NCBI GenBank assembly: GCA_003013855.2 | Contig: ML058407.1 | Location: 3,162,001-3,226,000 of the forward strand | Length of the DNA stretch: 64,000 nucleotides | Source of the DNA: Liriodendron chinense | Taxonomy: Eukaryota > Streptophyta > Magnoliopsida > Magnoliales > Magnoliaceae | Direction of reading: 5' to 3' | Shown here: positions 1-11,677 of the stretch, piece by piece | How positions within the stretch are numbered: the first letter of the stretch is position 1 | Layout: each line of letters opens with the position of its first letter | Notes under the pieces: model-generated | What the model was told of the DNA's origin: nothing | What the model saw: the letters and a program-made list of their open reading frames with translations, nothing else | The model's database searches: none | Made by a program: the position numbers and the translations under genes

Positions 1-723
1 ACCGGGTGCGTGACGTGCACGCAGTGCACGTGGGTACGACCATGATGTATGTGAAAAATCTATACCGACCATCATGTAGACCACATGATTTTAAGGCATG
101 ACACAAAAATTGAGGTAGTTCCTGAGTTCAGATGGCCCACTTATGGCCCGATTTCTGATTAGGGTACTTGTAGGATGATCGGAGGGCTGAAATTTGACGT
201 GTATGGTTAGATTAGGTCTCTAAACTATTATATGAAGTTTTGCATGAAACTGATCGTCAGAAACTGGTATACTTAAAAATCGTCAATATAACTTAAGTTT
301 TAACCAATAGAAATTTTCGTAATTATTGTGAGTTTTTGAGAAATCTGGCACTTCTACCCTGTTCTAGAGTTCATGTTGAGCAACTTTAATAAAGGGGTCC
401 TACATGAATTCCCTATAGATGATTTATTATTAATTTATTAATGTATTAAGTCATGTAATTCGCTAAATATTCAATTACATTATTATTTAACCTACTCTAA
501 AAATTTGCAGGGCATTTATTATGAATTTATCAATACTACAAGTCATATAATTCATTAAACAAATATTTAAATTATTCTAAGGACCCAGTTCATTATAATA
601 TATAAGTTTATGATCGGTAATTAAGCACTTAGTGTAAATAGACAATTGCAATGGCAAGATTTATGGTTTACACATTTGTATTAGGTATATGTAGCCATTT
701 GTACTCTCATGTAGGTATACACG
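1..723. repeat. Degenerate LTR-like DNA, inverted relative of the neighbouring solo LTR
   Basis: No gene is visible. Roughly 90-420 resembles the reverse complement of about 840-1140 in the solo LTR to its right. For example, the stretch at 245-285 around GATCGTCAGAAACT matches the complement of 970-1010, and GCAACTTTAATAAAGG near 380 matches the complement of CCTTTACAAAAGTTGC near 860. Bases 430-720 are AT-rich and without recognisable content. This is probably a fragment of an older LTR of the same family in opposite orientation. Similarity was judged by eye. Confidence 0.6.
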
Positions 724-1710
724 TGTAACGCCCCAGATTTTCGAGATTTATTTGAAAATTTTTGAAAATTTATTTTTAATTTATTTTTTTATTAATTATC
801 GTGCATTTACCGTTCATTTGCGAATAGCGGGACATTCATAGGAGATCTGATAGGGGACCCTTTACAAAAGTTGCTTAAAATGATCCCATAAACATCGTAG
901 AAAGATCAGATTTCAAAAATCACGCACTTTTCAGATAATTACGAAAATGCCATTAGTTAAACTTAAGATGTCATTTTTAAGTATTATAGTTTCTGACGAT
1001 CACTTTCACGCAAAACCCTGGATTTAAGCTTTTGGGCACATATTAACCATACACATCAAATTTCAACCCTTAAATCATAGTAGAAGTGGTCCGATTGTCA
1101 AATCAGCCCTTAACTCTTGATTTTCATGTCCATCGAGTGAGGAAAGTAGATGGTTAGTCGTAGTCGAATATTTCTCTTCATATGAATGACTTGGATCGTC
1201 TTTATCATGGACCAATAGTGTGATTTGAATGCCCCACCTTGATAAGCATCTTTCTTATGCACGAAGTTATCCCGTTTTAGAAATTAATGAGTTACCAACT
1301 CTTTTTAAAACTGAACCTTTCGATTCACCCACTTCTCACCATCAATCAACCACTAAAATTTGTACAATTGTTTTCCTATCATGACTACATATTTTTCCAA
1401 AATTTGGGCCCTGATCATCAAGCGTAAACCGTTAATTGAGATCTAGCCCATTTTAGCACCCGTTAGGCCATTTTCAAGGATCGGCCAATCTAGAATGTGG
1501 ATCATCAAGAAATTTACGTATTCTGACTCTACTCTTCGAGCTTGATAAGATGAACAGATTGGAATTGATCATAGATCATCCGAATATTGAGATTTGAGAA
1601 ACCCACCTCAAGAAGTTGTTATACAAGACCTCGCGTGCACATCCTTCTCCATATTTCTACTACGCACCTCCAAATCCTTCTCTTAACCCTAGCCTCCATG
1701 CCGTAGAGAA

Positions 1711-1768
<58 letters not shown>

Positions 1769-3375
1769 AGTTCTTTCTCATATTTTTCCAGTGGCTAGGA
1801 TCTTCTACAACCCTCTTCTAAGTCCATCCTAAGGTGAGGATTTTCCTTCAAGCCTTTCATTAATAATATCACGATTATCATAAGTTTCTTTTGTGGCATG
1901 TGAAGTTGTTTTGTTTTGAATTACTTATCCATATAACATGAAATTTGATGTGAGATTTGTAATGAATATCATTATATGGTGATGTGATTCCTTTTTTTAG
2001 ATTTTTGACTAAGAAGCATGTGTATTTGTGTTATTTATTTTTGTGAAATCTATGCCCTTATTTTTTTAGTCCATGTATTACAAGTAACATTGGTTTTCAT
2101 ATTGTGATATGAAATATGTGTATAAGATCATCATATGGACATCCCATCATTGTATACTCTTTGTCCCTAAGTTGGTAAAATTATTTGATGTAGAGAGATG
2201 GAACCCGTGAGAGGTGTCCATGATGGAAGAATATATCTTGACTTAACTGAGAGAATGAAGTGATTGTTTGTTAATGGATCCTTATATGTACATGATGCTT
2301 GATTTGATCCATTTACAGTACATGGGTATTTTAATGAATTTGGTCATGATGTACAACCTTGACTTTTTGGGACATGATGAAATCGTAAAACGGGACAATG
2401 AGTGGACACTAATGGTATACAAATTCTCATGAGCCGAGGTTGGTACTATGGACACTAATCCCGTGTTGTCGGCCTATGCTGGGTTGCTTGCGACTCCCCA
2501 TAGTGACCATTGAGTTTTATTTAAATCGGTTGTATGCGAAAATACTTAAATAAAGGTGAAACTAAAGTCATGCATTCACTTGGCTCCATGTGGGTGTACG
2601 GAATTGAGAATAGGCTAGAGCGTCCTACTTCTCCCGTACACTATCACGTGTAGATTTGGGCTATGAGCGTCCCGTTTCTCACGTGGTCGGGCAAAACTAT
2701 GGGCTTGTGCGTCCCAGGAACCTCTGGTGACTAGTGGCTAGCGTGAAGTCGTAACAGGGAGTCTCCCACTTCATGTATTATGATTTCTAGCCAGGGTGCC
2801 TTAGCCAGAGCATGCATTCCATGCATCGCATTAACAAAGATTTTTACTTGATTGTTTTGTTTGAATAAAGATATTATTGTGTTACGTTACTCTGAGTTTT
2901 ATACATTGTTATTCTTGATAGTCTTGGAGGGAATATTCCCCACTATGATAGCGTTTAACGCTATCCCAAAAATTTAGATGATGCAGGTGAAGATCCAGGT
3001 AATGAACCCGATTTTCAAGGAAAAGAGTTCGATGGTTCGTACAATCACATGGCGGATGACAATGTTAGAAAAACTTAGTTGATGTTTTCATTTATCAAAT
3101 ATTTCTTTGAGTAGTTGATACATTTATGGAATTGTAATAAGTCTTCAAGAAAAGACATGGTTTTGTATTTTAATTAATCAGTATGGATATTGGTTTGTTC
3201 CTTTATTTAAACATTGATGATGACGTAGTAAGTTTGATAGAATAAGATGATAATTGTTTCCGCCATTGTGCTTGAATGCTATATTTTATTATTTGACAAA
3301 TTAGTTATTCCATAAATTACTTGGAAATTCGGCCGTCGTATTATACACGAGAGTCGAAAATCTCGGGTCGTTACA
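724..3375. mobile_element. Solo LTR, 2.65 kb, with perfect 5-bp target duplication
   Basis: The unit begins TGTAACGCCCCAG and ends CTCGGGTCGTTACA, so it has TG...CA ends within a longer terminal inverted repeat (TGTAACG/CGTTACA). It is flanked by ACACG at 719-723 and again at 3376-3380, the 5-bp duplication expected of LTR-retrotransposon integration. No gag or pol frame, PBS or polypurine tract lies inside, so it is read as a solo LTR left by LTR-LTR recombination. TGTAACGCCCC starts are common in long gypsy LTRs of plants, but the lineage is not established. It contains a GA microsatellite (1704-1770) and otherwise only non-coding sequence. Confidence 0.85.
1704..1770. repeat. (GA)n microsatellite
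   Basis: An almost uninterrupted GA dinucleotide run lies within the solo LTR. Its translation as a charged RE-repeat peptide is an artefact. Confidence 0.95.
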
Positions 3376-3404
3376 ACACGCTCCTAAAATCTCGGGTCAT
3401 TACA

Positions 3405-4687
3405 TAACCCTAGTAAGGCATCTTCCATGTGATTCAACACAAGAATGGAGCATTCCAAGCTCAAAGAAGAAGATGCTCTTGCCCCTCTTTGATCTCTAGA
3501 ATTTGGATCAAACTTGATAGTTATATCCTCATCCAAAACTCTATGATGAGATCCTGTAAGTTGGATACTCTAGGCAACCCATTCCCATTAGTTGTTGAGA
3601 TCTCAAACCTACCCTCCTATCACCTTAGGCTTCTCAAAAGCATCATATGAAAGGTGATTGATCAAGTGTAGCTGAGGCATTGACGACGCAGCGGAAATAC
3701 GATCGGAGGAGCAAATGAGAGTTGATTAAAGCACGAGAGAGTGAATATTAAATAACTCGAAGTGGCGTTGAACAAGGAGCTCATCCGATAAGTAAGGTTG
3801 TCAAATTGTTGAGAGTCCATCCACTCTTTTCCCTGTGGGAATTGAGTGTAGAGTTTGTTTGTCAAACTTGATCGAGGGTCGTTTGCTTATACTTCATTTG
3901 TTAGCTGAGCCTAAAATTCTAGGGACGTTGGTCATTCCTTGATACGTTAGTCGGGCCTAAAGACTAGGGGCATTTGGCGCTCATTGGCACGTTTGTCGGC
4001 CTAAACAAAGTCTCCAAGGGGGAGCCTCCGACATGGGAGCATATGTGCATCGAGTTGAGAGTTAGCCTGTGTCCAGAACTCCGTTTAGGTTGAGAGGCGA
4101 ACCGGTAAAACCCCTGTGTAAAGGTTGAGAGGTGAACCTAATTTAAAACTTCTGTATAGTGAATGCTAGTGTGCTCAATGAGGTTGAGTACTTGAACCGG
4201 GAGTGGAGTAGACCCAAAGTCGAACTACTATACATACTTGTGTTTGTGATTGAATTGAGCACATTTTTATCTTATCATTGTATGTTTAATTGTTTAATTA
4301 TGAATGCTTGATAGGAATGTATGCTAGGCACTAAATAGGCACATTCATACACAAGATGTATTTTCACTTATTAGAGTAGACTTGAGCTTATATAATCCAC
4401 TCTCATATAGTCTACTTAGGTTGTATAGATTAGGTGCTTGATTGGTTTAATCATTTGATAATCTATGCTTGCTTAGACTAGGTGGCTTATTGCTTAAACC
4501 ATATGCTAGTCTTGTGATTGGACCCACTTAGGCTTGGAAGCCAAAGCGTTCTTGCTTAGTTTAATTTGATAAAGCTGTTAAGTAGGCAATTTTTTTTTAA
4601 AAGTCTTAATCACCCCCCTCTAGGACTTGGCCATAATTTTAGTTGCTCCTTAAGCTTCCGCATGCATATGCCTCTAGTGTTGATCCA
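3405..4687 (+). mobile_element. Ty1/copia-type LTR remnant (copy A)
   Basis: This stretch is collinear with 5345-6450 (copy B) and with the R-U5 half of the copia solo LTR at 30902-32681. Shared landmarks are GAGCATTC near the left end, GATCGG(A/G)GGAGCA, GGGAGTGGAGTAG, GAACTACTATACAT and CACCCCCCTCTAGGACTTGG near the right end. The LTR left end is not recognisable; U3 appears truncated. The 24 bases just before it (3381-3404) end in a TCGGGTCATTACA tail like that of the solo LTR to the left and may be the end of an older related LTR. No coding capacity. Confidence 0.6.
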
Positions 4688-5262
4688 AAAGGTGTAATTT
4701 CAGGATGCATTTCTTTTTATGTCCCTTGATCCACTTGTGTGGGACATGATTGAACAAGGATGGATAGCTCCAGTTAAAAGAATAGACAAAGATGATGGAA
4801 CTAATGTCATCCAAGCTAAGGCAATGACAAAATGGAGTGACTATGAAAGGACTTAATGTGGCTACAATGCCAAAGGACTAAATGCAATCTTTTGTGCCAT
4901 TTCACAAGATGAGTTGAAGTGTATATGTAATTATGAAACAAGTAAACAAGCATGGAAAATTCTTGAAATAACCCATGAAGGAACAAGTGTGGTAACATGT
5001 TCAAACTACAACTCCTCACCACTCAATTTAAGAATATCAAGATGGAGCATGAGACCTTCATGGAGTTTTACACTAAGTTAAGTGACATGGCTAACTCCAT
5101 GTGGGGGTTAGGAGAATGAGTTGCAGATGTTAGACTGTGTAGGAAAATCTTGAGATCATTGTCGGAACAATTCGCCTCCAAAGTAATAAGACTTGAGGAA
5201 TGTAAGTACCTACATACTATGAAAGTAGAAGAATTAAGGGGCTCGACTCTTGGGCTTTTTAG
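4688..5262 (+). pseudogene. Copia gag fragment (UBN2-type) with stops
   Basis: Conceptual translation gives WDMIEQGWIAP near the start, then a segment with SKQAWKILEITHEGTS and FMEFYTKLSDMANSM. This is the pattern of the UBN2/gag domain of plant Ty1/copia elements (a W...L/I..THEGT block followed by F..FY.KL.D..N). Stops such as that after YERT (about 4857) and frame changes show that it is dead. It follows LTR copy A but lacks a recognisable start or primer-binding site, so the junction is deleted. The family call is from motif recognition only. Confidence 0.65.
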
Positions 5263-5289
5263 AGGGAATTTAGTATATTATAAGTTACC

Positions 5290-6450
5290 ATTATAGCAAA
5301 CATTATTAGACTCTAATCTTAAGCTAATCAAGTAATCTTCCTGGTGATTAATCACATGTTAGAGCATTCAAAGCTCAATTGAAGATGAACTTGTTCCCTT
5401 ATGACCTCTAGTTTAGACACCAAGCCTATAGGTAAAACCTTTATTTAAACCCTTCCTATAAATCTTTTAGGTGAATTCCTCTATGCAATCAACTCCCTAT
5501 TAATTGTAGAGAATTCAACCAACCTCCCATCACCTTAATCACCTCACCGAGACATCAAATGCAAGGCGATTGATCTTGGAACTGAAGCATTGACAAAGCA
5601 TCGGCATCAAAGATCGGGGGAGCACAAGAAGAGCTGATTCAAGCATGGGAGAGGTAGAATAAGCAACTCAAGTTGGTGCGACAAAATGAGCTCAATCCGA
5701 TAAGTAAGTTGTTACTTGTAAGAGTTTTGTTCATGCTCTTTCCTTTACTAAGATTGAGTGTGAGAGTTTGTGAACCAAACTCAAACTAAAGTGTGTGAGA
5801 GGTGAACCCGAAAAACCACCATTCGAGTTGAGAGGTGAACCTGTGTCAAAACTTCTGTGTAAAGGTTGGGAGGAACCTATTTAAAACTCCTAGGTTGGAA
5901 GGAACCTGATTTAAACTCCGTAGTGAATTTCGATGCACTCAAGGGGTGAGTGCGGTAACCAGGAGTGGAGTAGGAAAACTGAACCACTATACATGCTTGT
6001 GTTTAAGATTGTCATTTGAGCACATTGTTATTCTTGCATTGTCTTTAATTGTTAATTATATGAATGCTTAATGGAATGTATGCTATGCATGATAGGTAGA
6101 TTCTCATACATTTGTAGTTTCACTTTTAAACTAGGTGCTTGATTAGTATATTCTTGTAATCTAGACATTGCATATAGATTAGTAGCTTGATAGTCATATC
6201 TATTATAATTTATATGCTTAGGCTAATTAGTTTAATTGTTTATCTTTGCTAGCCATTATGATTGGACCCGCTTGAGCTTGAAAGCTAAGTGTTCTTTTTT
6301 TAATTAGTTTATAACTGCTAATTTAGTTTAATTAGACAAAAGATTTCAAAATGGTCCTAATCACCCCCCTCCAGGACTTAGCCATAGTTCCAAGCTCCAC
6401 TCTAAGCTTCCTTAAGTATAATATCTCCAAAGTGTAAGTGATAGATGCAA
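5290..6450 (+). mobile_element. Ty1/copia-type LTR (copy B), 5' LTR of a degraded element
   Basis: It is homologous to copy A (GAGCATTCAAAGCTC, GATCGGGGGAGCA, GGAGTGGAGTAG, CACCCCCCTCCAGGACTTAG) but visibly diverged. It is followed within 8 bases by a primer-binding site and then a gag start, so it is a 5' LTR on the plus strand. The left boundary is approximate; the right end is probably the GATGCA at 6444-6449. Confidence 0.65.
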
Positions 6451-6457
6451 TTTTAGT

Positions 6458-6469
6458 TGGTATCAGAGC
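6458..6469 (+). other. Primer-binding site, initiator tRNA-Met type
   Basis: TGGTATCAGAGC is complementary to the 3' end of plant initiator tRNA-Met, the usual primer of copia elements. It lies directly after LTR copy B. Confidence 0.85.
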
Positions 6470-6550
6470 AAGTTACTCTGATAGAGCAAGTGTAAGTTGC
6501 TCTTGAAGGAATTGACCATCTTGAGTTGATTAAAAGGAGTTTTAGCACTA

Positions 6551-6732
6551 TGTCTATCCAAGAGTGGAATTTGAACTTGAAAGGTAAATCTATAGTTATG
6601 GGAACAAGAGAGGTTTTGAGACTAATAGTCATATTTATATAAGTTTCTTATTTACTTCGGTGATCAATATAGACTTTAGTGCCTTGAGGAGTAAATCTAA
6701 ATCCTCTTCCATGTGCCACTCATGTGGAGGTG
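6551..6732 (+). pseudogene. Copia gag, 5' part, internally deleted and split by a retrotransposon
   Basis: An ATG at about 6551 opens MSIQEWNLNLKG and runs into a stop after about 30 codons. A short way downstream the reading reaches a zinc knuckle: TGC at 6714-6716 and TGT at 6723-6725 encode the first two Cys. The His codon (14426-14428) and last Cys codon (14441-14443) lie on the far side of the Athila-like element at 6738-14420. The spacing across the junction, with one target duplication removed, is exactly CX2CX4HX4C, which independently supports the insertion boundaries. Most of gag between start and knuckle is missing. Confidence 0.7.
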
Positions 6733-6737
6733 TTGCG

Positions 6738-8080
6738 TGTTCGCTCGCCTCAAGTGTAAGGCTGCGATGTAGTAATCAATCTCGGTAAGACCGAGGTCGA
6801 TCCACAGGGAATTAGAAAACCAATTCTAAACTATTCCAGCAACTTGAATTGAAACAATTTGGAATTATGATTTAAGAGAACTAACTTAAATAGTAATTTA
6901 GGAAAATCAGTAATTAAAGGAACTAAAGCTTTCAAGGATCCACTTGTAGCAATCCCATGTCAATCCAATCAATCCAAGCATAAAACACAACTTGATATGA
7001 AGTTCTATCTCTCATTTAGTTGGAAGATAAAGCATTGAAACACATTCGATCCCACTTAAGTTGAACTTCCAAGTTCCAGTCCTATTCAATCACATAGCAT
7101 TCGAAATCATAGCCTTCGGAGTAACATCCATGCCTATGGACTATGACATGCTGAAGGGTTATCATAATTCGAATCTAATCAAGCAAAACATGATAATTTC
7201 AGAGAATTGCAAGGAATCCATATCCGGAGCACATGAACTCTCATAAAACTTATAAAAATATCAACTTTATATGAACTAGAACATTCAAAATTCAAACTTA
7301 AAGTGAAAGTACTTGAATCAAATTGAATTAAACATGAAATTAACTACAAGCTTCACCTCTCAGCCTTAGCTGAGAGATTCTAGTCGAGCATTGTCATACT
7401 ACAACTAGAACTCAATGAAAAAAAGACTAAAAAACATAAAAACCCGAATTCAGGAGAGTTGCAGACGCTCCACGACGACTCTCTTCACCTCCCACGAAGT
7501 TTCTCAGCTTCTATGATGCCCTAGGAAGAGACCCTAGGTGTCCTTTTATAGTAGGGAGGCTCTACTACCTCAGAAACTTCCAGAAGTGTGTAGCCCTTAC
7601 ACACTTGTGCAAAAAAATCAAAATTTCAAATGGAAGGTTGCTGTTTACGCATGGCCGACCGGTCGTGACCGGTTGGACTTGGCTGGCTGACCGGTCTTTA
7701 AATGGTCCAGAGAGTGCAGAGAGGTCCTGGGGGCTATGGCCAACCGGTCAAGACCGATCAGACTGTTGGCAGCATCCTCTAGCAGTTGCTGGAGTGATCC
7801 AGAAGGTTGGCCGACCGGTCAAGACCGGTCGGACCTTGTTTCTCTTCTTTTTCTTCTTCTCTCCTCTCTTTACTTCTTTCCTTGCTTTCTTCTTTGTTCT
7901 TTGGCCCTCCTTAGGTCTTCATCCAAGGGCTCTAAATGGATCTTTTTGGTCACCAATCGGGCGAAGTCGCTCTCATTCCTACAATCACAAAACAAGCATT
8001 AGATGGGTCTTTTAAACATACAAACCATGCATATAATGTGATGTAATGGGCTAGATCATGTATAAATTGGAAGCTCAACA
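6738..8080 (-). mobile_element. 3' LTR of Athila-like element 1
   Basis: On the plus strand it begins TGTTCGCTCGCCTCAAG and ends GAAGCTCAACA, so on its own strand it starts TGTTGAGC. It has palindromes of the GACCGGTC type (about 7650-7830), a TATAAAAGG box complement (7545-7555) and the R/U5 hairpin at 7356-7377. No protein is encoded. Confidence 0.85.
7356..7377 (-). other. Covarying hairpin of Athila-type leader, copy 1
   Basis: CCTCTCAGC, loop CTTA, then GCTGAGAGA on the plus strand; its complement reads as stem-loop-stem in the LTR sense. Eight of nine pairs are kept. See the finding on compensatory changes. Confidence 0.6.
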
Positions 8081-8096
8081 CACTCCCCAACCAGCT
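8081..8096 (-). other. Polypurine tract of Athila-like element 1
   Basis: The complement of CACTCCCCAACCAGCT is purine-rich (AGCTGGTTGGGGAGTG) and directly abuts the 3' LTR. This is the position of the plus-strand primer. Confidence 0.75.
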
Positions 8097-9221
8097 TTTT
8101 GCTAGTCCCGAGCAAAACATGCGTGAAATAAGTTTAATCTTCCAAAATCCAACTCTCCTTCAGAAACAATATTTCTATTCATTCCATGATATACAAGTAC
8201 AAAAATTAAAGAAACTGGGCGATAGAGGTTGCAACCTTAAACTCTCAAAATATAAAAAGTGTTCATATAGAATTCCCGCTGATTGATTGATAGATAGAAG
8301 AACTTTGAACAAAATTCAACCTTATGTGCATAGTGATAGCTCATCTCATGAGTTTCCAGGATCATCTTCTTCCTAGATCAACTAAATTATAGATCTCAAG
8401 GTGTACAGATCAACAACAAGCCTAGGACAGGAATTTGCCTTACCATCTTTCTGACGACTTTCACACTACGTCTCATTTTCGGCTTTGGTTATGGGTAGAC
8501 CATCCCCTGGTTCGTAATAGGTAGCCCTTTTCGAAAATTTTCACCATTTTCTCCATCATTATCATATTTTCATACTTCCTTTTCCTTTTTCTTTTACATT
8601 AGATAGGATTTTTAGAAATCCATCTCTTTCGTTATTTTCCCATGGAGAAGGATGGACAAAGTACCCCGGCTTGGTTCCTTAACACCTCAAATCTAAATCT
8701 AGCCAATCCACAAATCACATAATCCTTTCAAACCATGAAAATTGTGTAATGTGAACTAGGTATAACAGTGTTCAAATTTTCTATCAATCACATAAATAAG
8801 GGAATTCACATATAAAACCATTATATTAAGAGTAGTTCAAGACTTGCAACATTCATCACTTCATATCTCCATTTCGTATACTTGTATCATCTCGAATGCA
8901 TAGAAATAAGGTTTTCTAAAAGAGTATTGAATTTTTAGAAAATTCAAAATTTTTGCACATATGATGCTAGAAATGTTGCAAACTGCTAGATGAGGTCATC
9001 TCACCCCCAACCAAATCTTGCATTGTCCTCAATGCAAAAAGATATGCAATGAGCATGAACATGAGAGCAATGGTAAAATACAAGAGAGTGAGAACAATAG
9101 TACTTGAGAGAGTCGATCATGGGAGTCTACAACTCCGACAACTAAATCCACCAAAGCAGAAAACTAAAATAGAAAAAATAACTAAACCTAATCTATGCTA
9201 TACCTCCGTCAAACTAGGAGA
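8097..9221 (-). other. 3' untranslated region of Athila-like element 1
   Basis: No coding frame is convincing here. It aligns with 61748-62840 of the right-hand Athila-like element. Near 9001-9016 the complement reads TTTGGTTGGGGGTGAG, a second purine tract like the PPT but about 920 bp inside the element. Confidence 0.65.
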
Positions 9222-11480
9222 TCAATCATCCTGATACACAGGATCATTCAAAGTGATGGACATGTCCTCTGAATCAAATTTCTCAACAAATGGTTTAAGG
9301 CGTTGTCATTTCACTTTAAAACAGTTACCATTTGCGGCATTCTCTATCTCGACAGCCCCATGAGGAAAAGCATTTTTAACAATATATGGGCCGGTCCATC
9401 GCTATCGCAATTTTTTTGGAAAAAGATGAAGCCAAGAATTATACAAGAGTACTTTCTAACTTTTATGGAAAGATTTTCTGAAGATGTGCTTGTCATGAAA
9501 GGCCTTCATCTTATTCTTGTAAATTCTCGAGTTCTCGTAGGCATCGTTCCGGATCTCATCAAGCTCATTCATTTGGAGTTTACGAAGCGAGCTAGCGTTG
9601 TCAACATTAAAGTTCAATGCCCCAATTGCCCAATAGGCTTTGTGTTCAATCTCCATAAGCAAGTGACAAGCTTTCCATAGACAAGTCCATAGGGGGACAT
9701 TTCAATGGTGGTCTTGTAGGCGGTACGGTGAGCCCAAAGAGCATCAACTAATCTAAGTGACCAATCTTTGCGATCCGACTTCACCGTCTTTTCCAAAAAT
9801 TGTTTAATTTCTCGATTGAAAATTTCAGCTTGCCCACTTGTCTGTGGGTGGTATGGGGTACTCACTTTATGTCTAATACCATATTTCTTCATTAAGGCTT
9901 CAAATGGCCTATTGCAAAAGTGAGAACCGCCATCACTAATGATGGCTCGAGGCGTTCCAAATCTGGAGAGTATGTTTTCTTTTAGGAACTTTAGAACCAT
10001 ACGATGATCATTAGTTCTACTTGGAATGGCCTCTATCCACTTGGACACATAGTCTATGGCGAACAATATGTAGACATGTCCAAAATATGAGGGGAACGGT
10101 CCCATGAAATCGATGCCCCAACAATCGAAGACTTCAAGATGTTGAATAGGGGTAAGTGGCATCATGTTCCGGTGGGACAATCCTCCTAGCTTTTGACAGT
10201 GCTCGCATGCTTTGTAAAACTCATGGGTGTCCTTAAATAGAGTAGGCCAATAAAAACTACACTGTAGAATTTTTACAGTGGTTTTCTTGGAGGAAAAATG
10301 ACCCTCACATGCTTGATCATGGCCAAAGGAGATGACTGAATTACGTTCATCATCAGGGACACATCTCCAAATAATTTGATCTGGGCAATATTTAAAAAGT
10401 AAAGGTTCATCCCAAAAAAAATCTGCACACTTTCCTTAGAAATTTTCGTTTATCTTGCGCAGTCCAATGAGCCAGCATCGCACCTGTGGAAAGATAATTG
10501 GCTATGTCAGCGTACCATGGTGGATGCATAGCAACAAAGAGTTGCTCATCAGGGAATGAGTCCTCAATAGGTGACTCGTCAATGGAATTGGGTAGGACTA
10601 GGCGGGATAGATGATCCGCCACCACATTATCTACTCTCTTCTTGTCCTTGATCTCCAAATCGAATTCTTGAAGGAGTATGATCCATCTAAGTAAACGGGG
10701 CTTGGCATCCTTCTTAGAAAGAAGGTGTTTCAGCGCTGCATGATTTGTGTAAACAATGACCTTAGATCCTATTAAGTAAGGCCTGAATTTGTCCAAGGCA
10801 AAGATGACAGCTAGGAGCTCCTTCTCCGTAGTCGAGTAATTGACTTGGGCGGGATTGAAGGTCCTACTCGCATACTAGATAACGTGGGGCATCTTATCCT
10901 TCTTTTGGCCTAACACCGCCCCAATAGTATAATCGCTTGCATCGCACATCAACTCAAAAGGTACGGACTAATCCGATGGTTGCATGATAGGAGCGGTTGC
11001 CAACATGTCTTTTAGCTTTGAAGAAGCTAATTGACATTCTACACTCCACTCAAATTGGTTCTCCTTTTGGAGAAGGTTACATAAGGGCCTTGAGATATGA
11101 CTAAAATTATTTATGAACCTTTTATAAAAACCAGCGTGTCTAAGGAAGTACCGCACATTGCGTATGCTTTTGGGTGGTGGTAGATTGGAAATTATATCGA
11201 TTTTAGCTCGGTCTACCTCTATTCCATTAGACGAGATGAGATGTTCAAGGACTATTCCTCTCTGCACCATGAAATGACACTTTTCCCAGTTTAAAACGAG
11301 GTTCTTCTCCTCACACCTTGTCAAGACCAATTTTAAGTGACTGAGGCACTCATCAAAAGTACAACAAAAAACAGAAAAATCGTCCATGAATACCTCGAGA
11401 AATTCACCCACCATGTCCGAGAAAATACTTAACATGCATCGTTGGAATATGGTGGGTGCATTACATAGCCCTAATGGCAT
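9222..11480 (-). pseudogene. Athila-like pol relic: RT, RNase H and integrase
   Basis: Read from 11480 downward. RT begins at MPLGLCNAPTIFQRC and keeps the FMDD catalytic box. RNase H/connection follows, interrupted by stops around 10966-10870, then VADHLSRL. Integrase has the zinc-binding Cys pair (CEHC, complement of about 10197-10206), WGIDFMGPF, ISDGGSHF and STPYHPQTSGQAE, so the D,D-E residues are present. It ends DPVYQDD with a stop at 9222-9224. At least three frame breaks (near 10430, 10190 and 9640) and missing 5' RT make it non-functional. The sequence is the same family as 58927-61747 on the plus strand. Confidence 0.85.
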
Positions 11481-11512
11481 CTAAAACAATCTAGTACCGT
11501 TATCTAAACTCC

Positions 11513-11531
11513 CCAACAATGGTGCCAAAAA
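11513..11531 (-). other. Degenerate primer-binding site (tRNA-Asp type)
   Basis: The complement reads TTTTGGCACCATTGTTGGGG. It resembles TGGCGCCGTTGCCGGGGA, complementary to tRNA-Asp, with several transitions, and lies just inside the right LTR. Confidence 0.6.
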
Positions 11532-11677
11532 CTTGTGCGCTCGCCTCAAGTGTAAGGCTGCGATGTAGTAATAAATCTCGATAAGACCGAGGTCGATCCA
11601 CAGGAAATTAGAAAACCAATTCTAAACTATTCCAGCAACTTGAATTGAAACAATTTGGAATTATGATTTAAGAGAAT

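Noticed and set aside
7605..8015. 136-codon frame in the Athila LTR (and the like at 14051-14355)
   Set aside because: It lies in U3 of an LTR, opposite to the LTR sense, and is made of palindromes and a pyrimidine tract.
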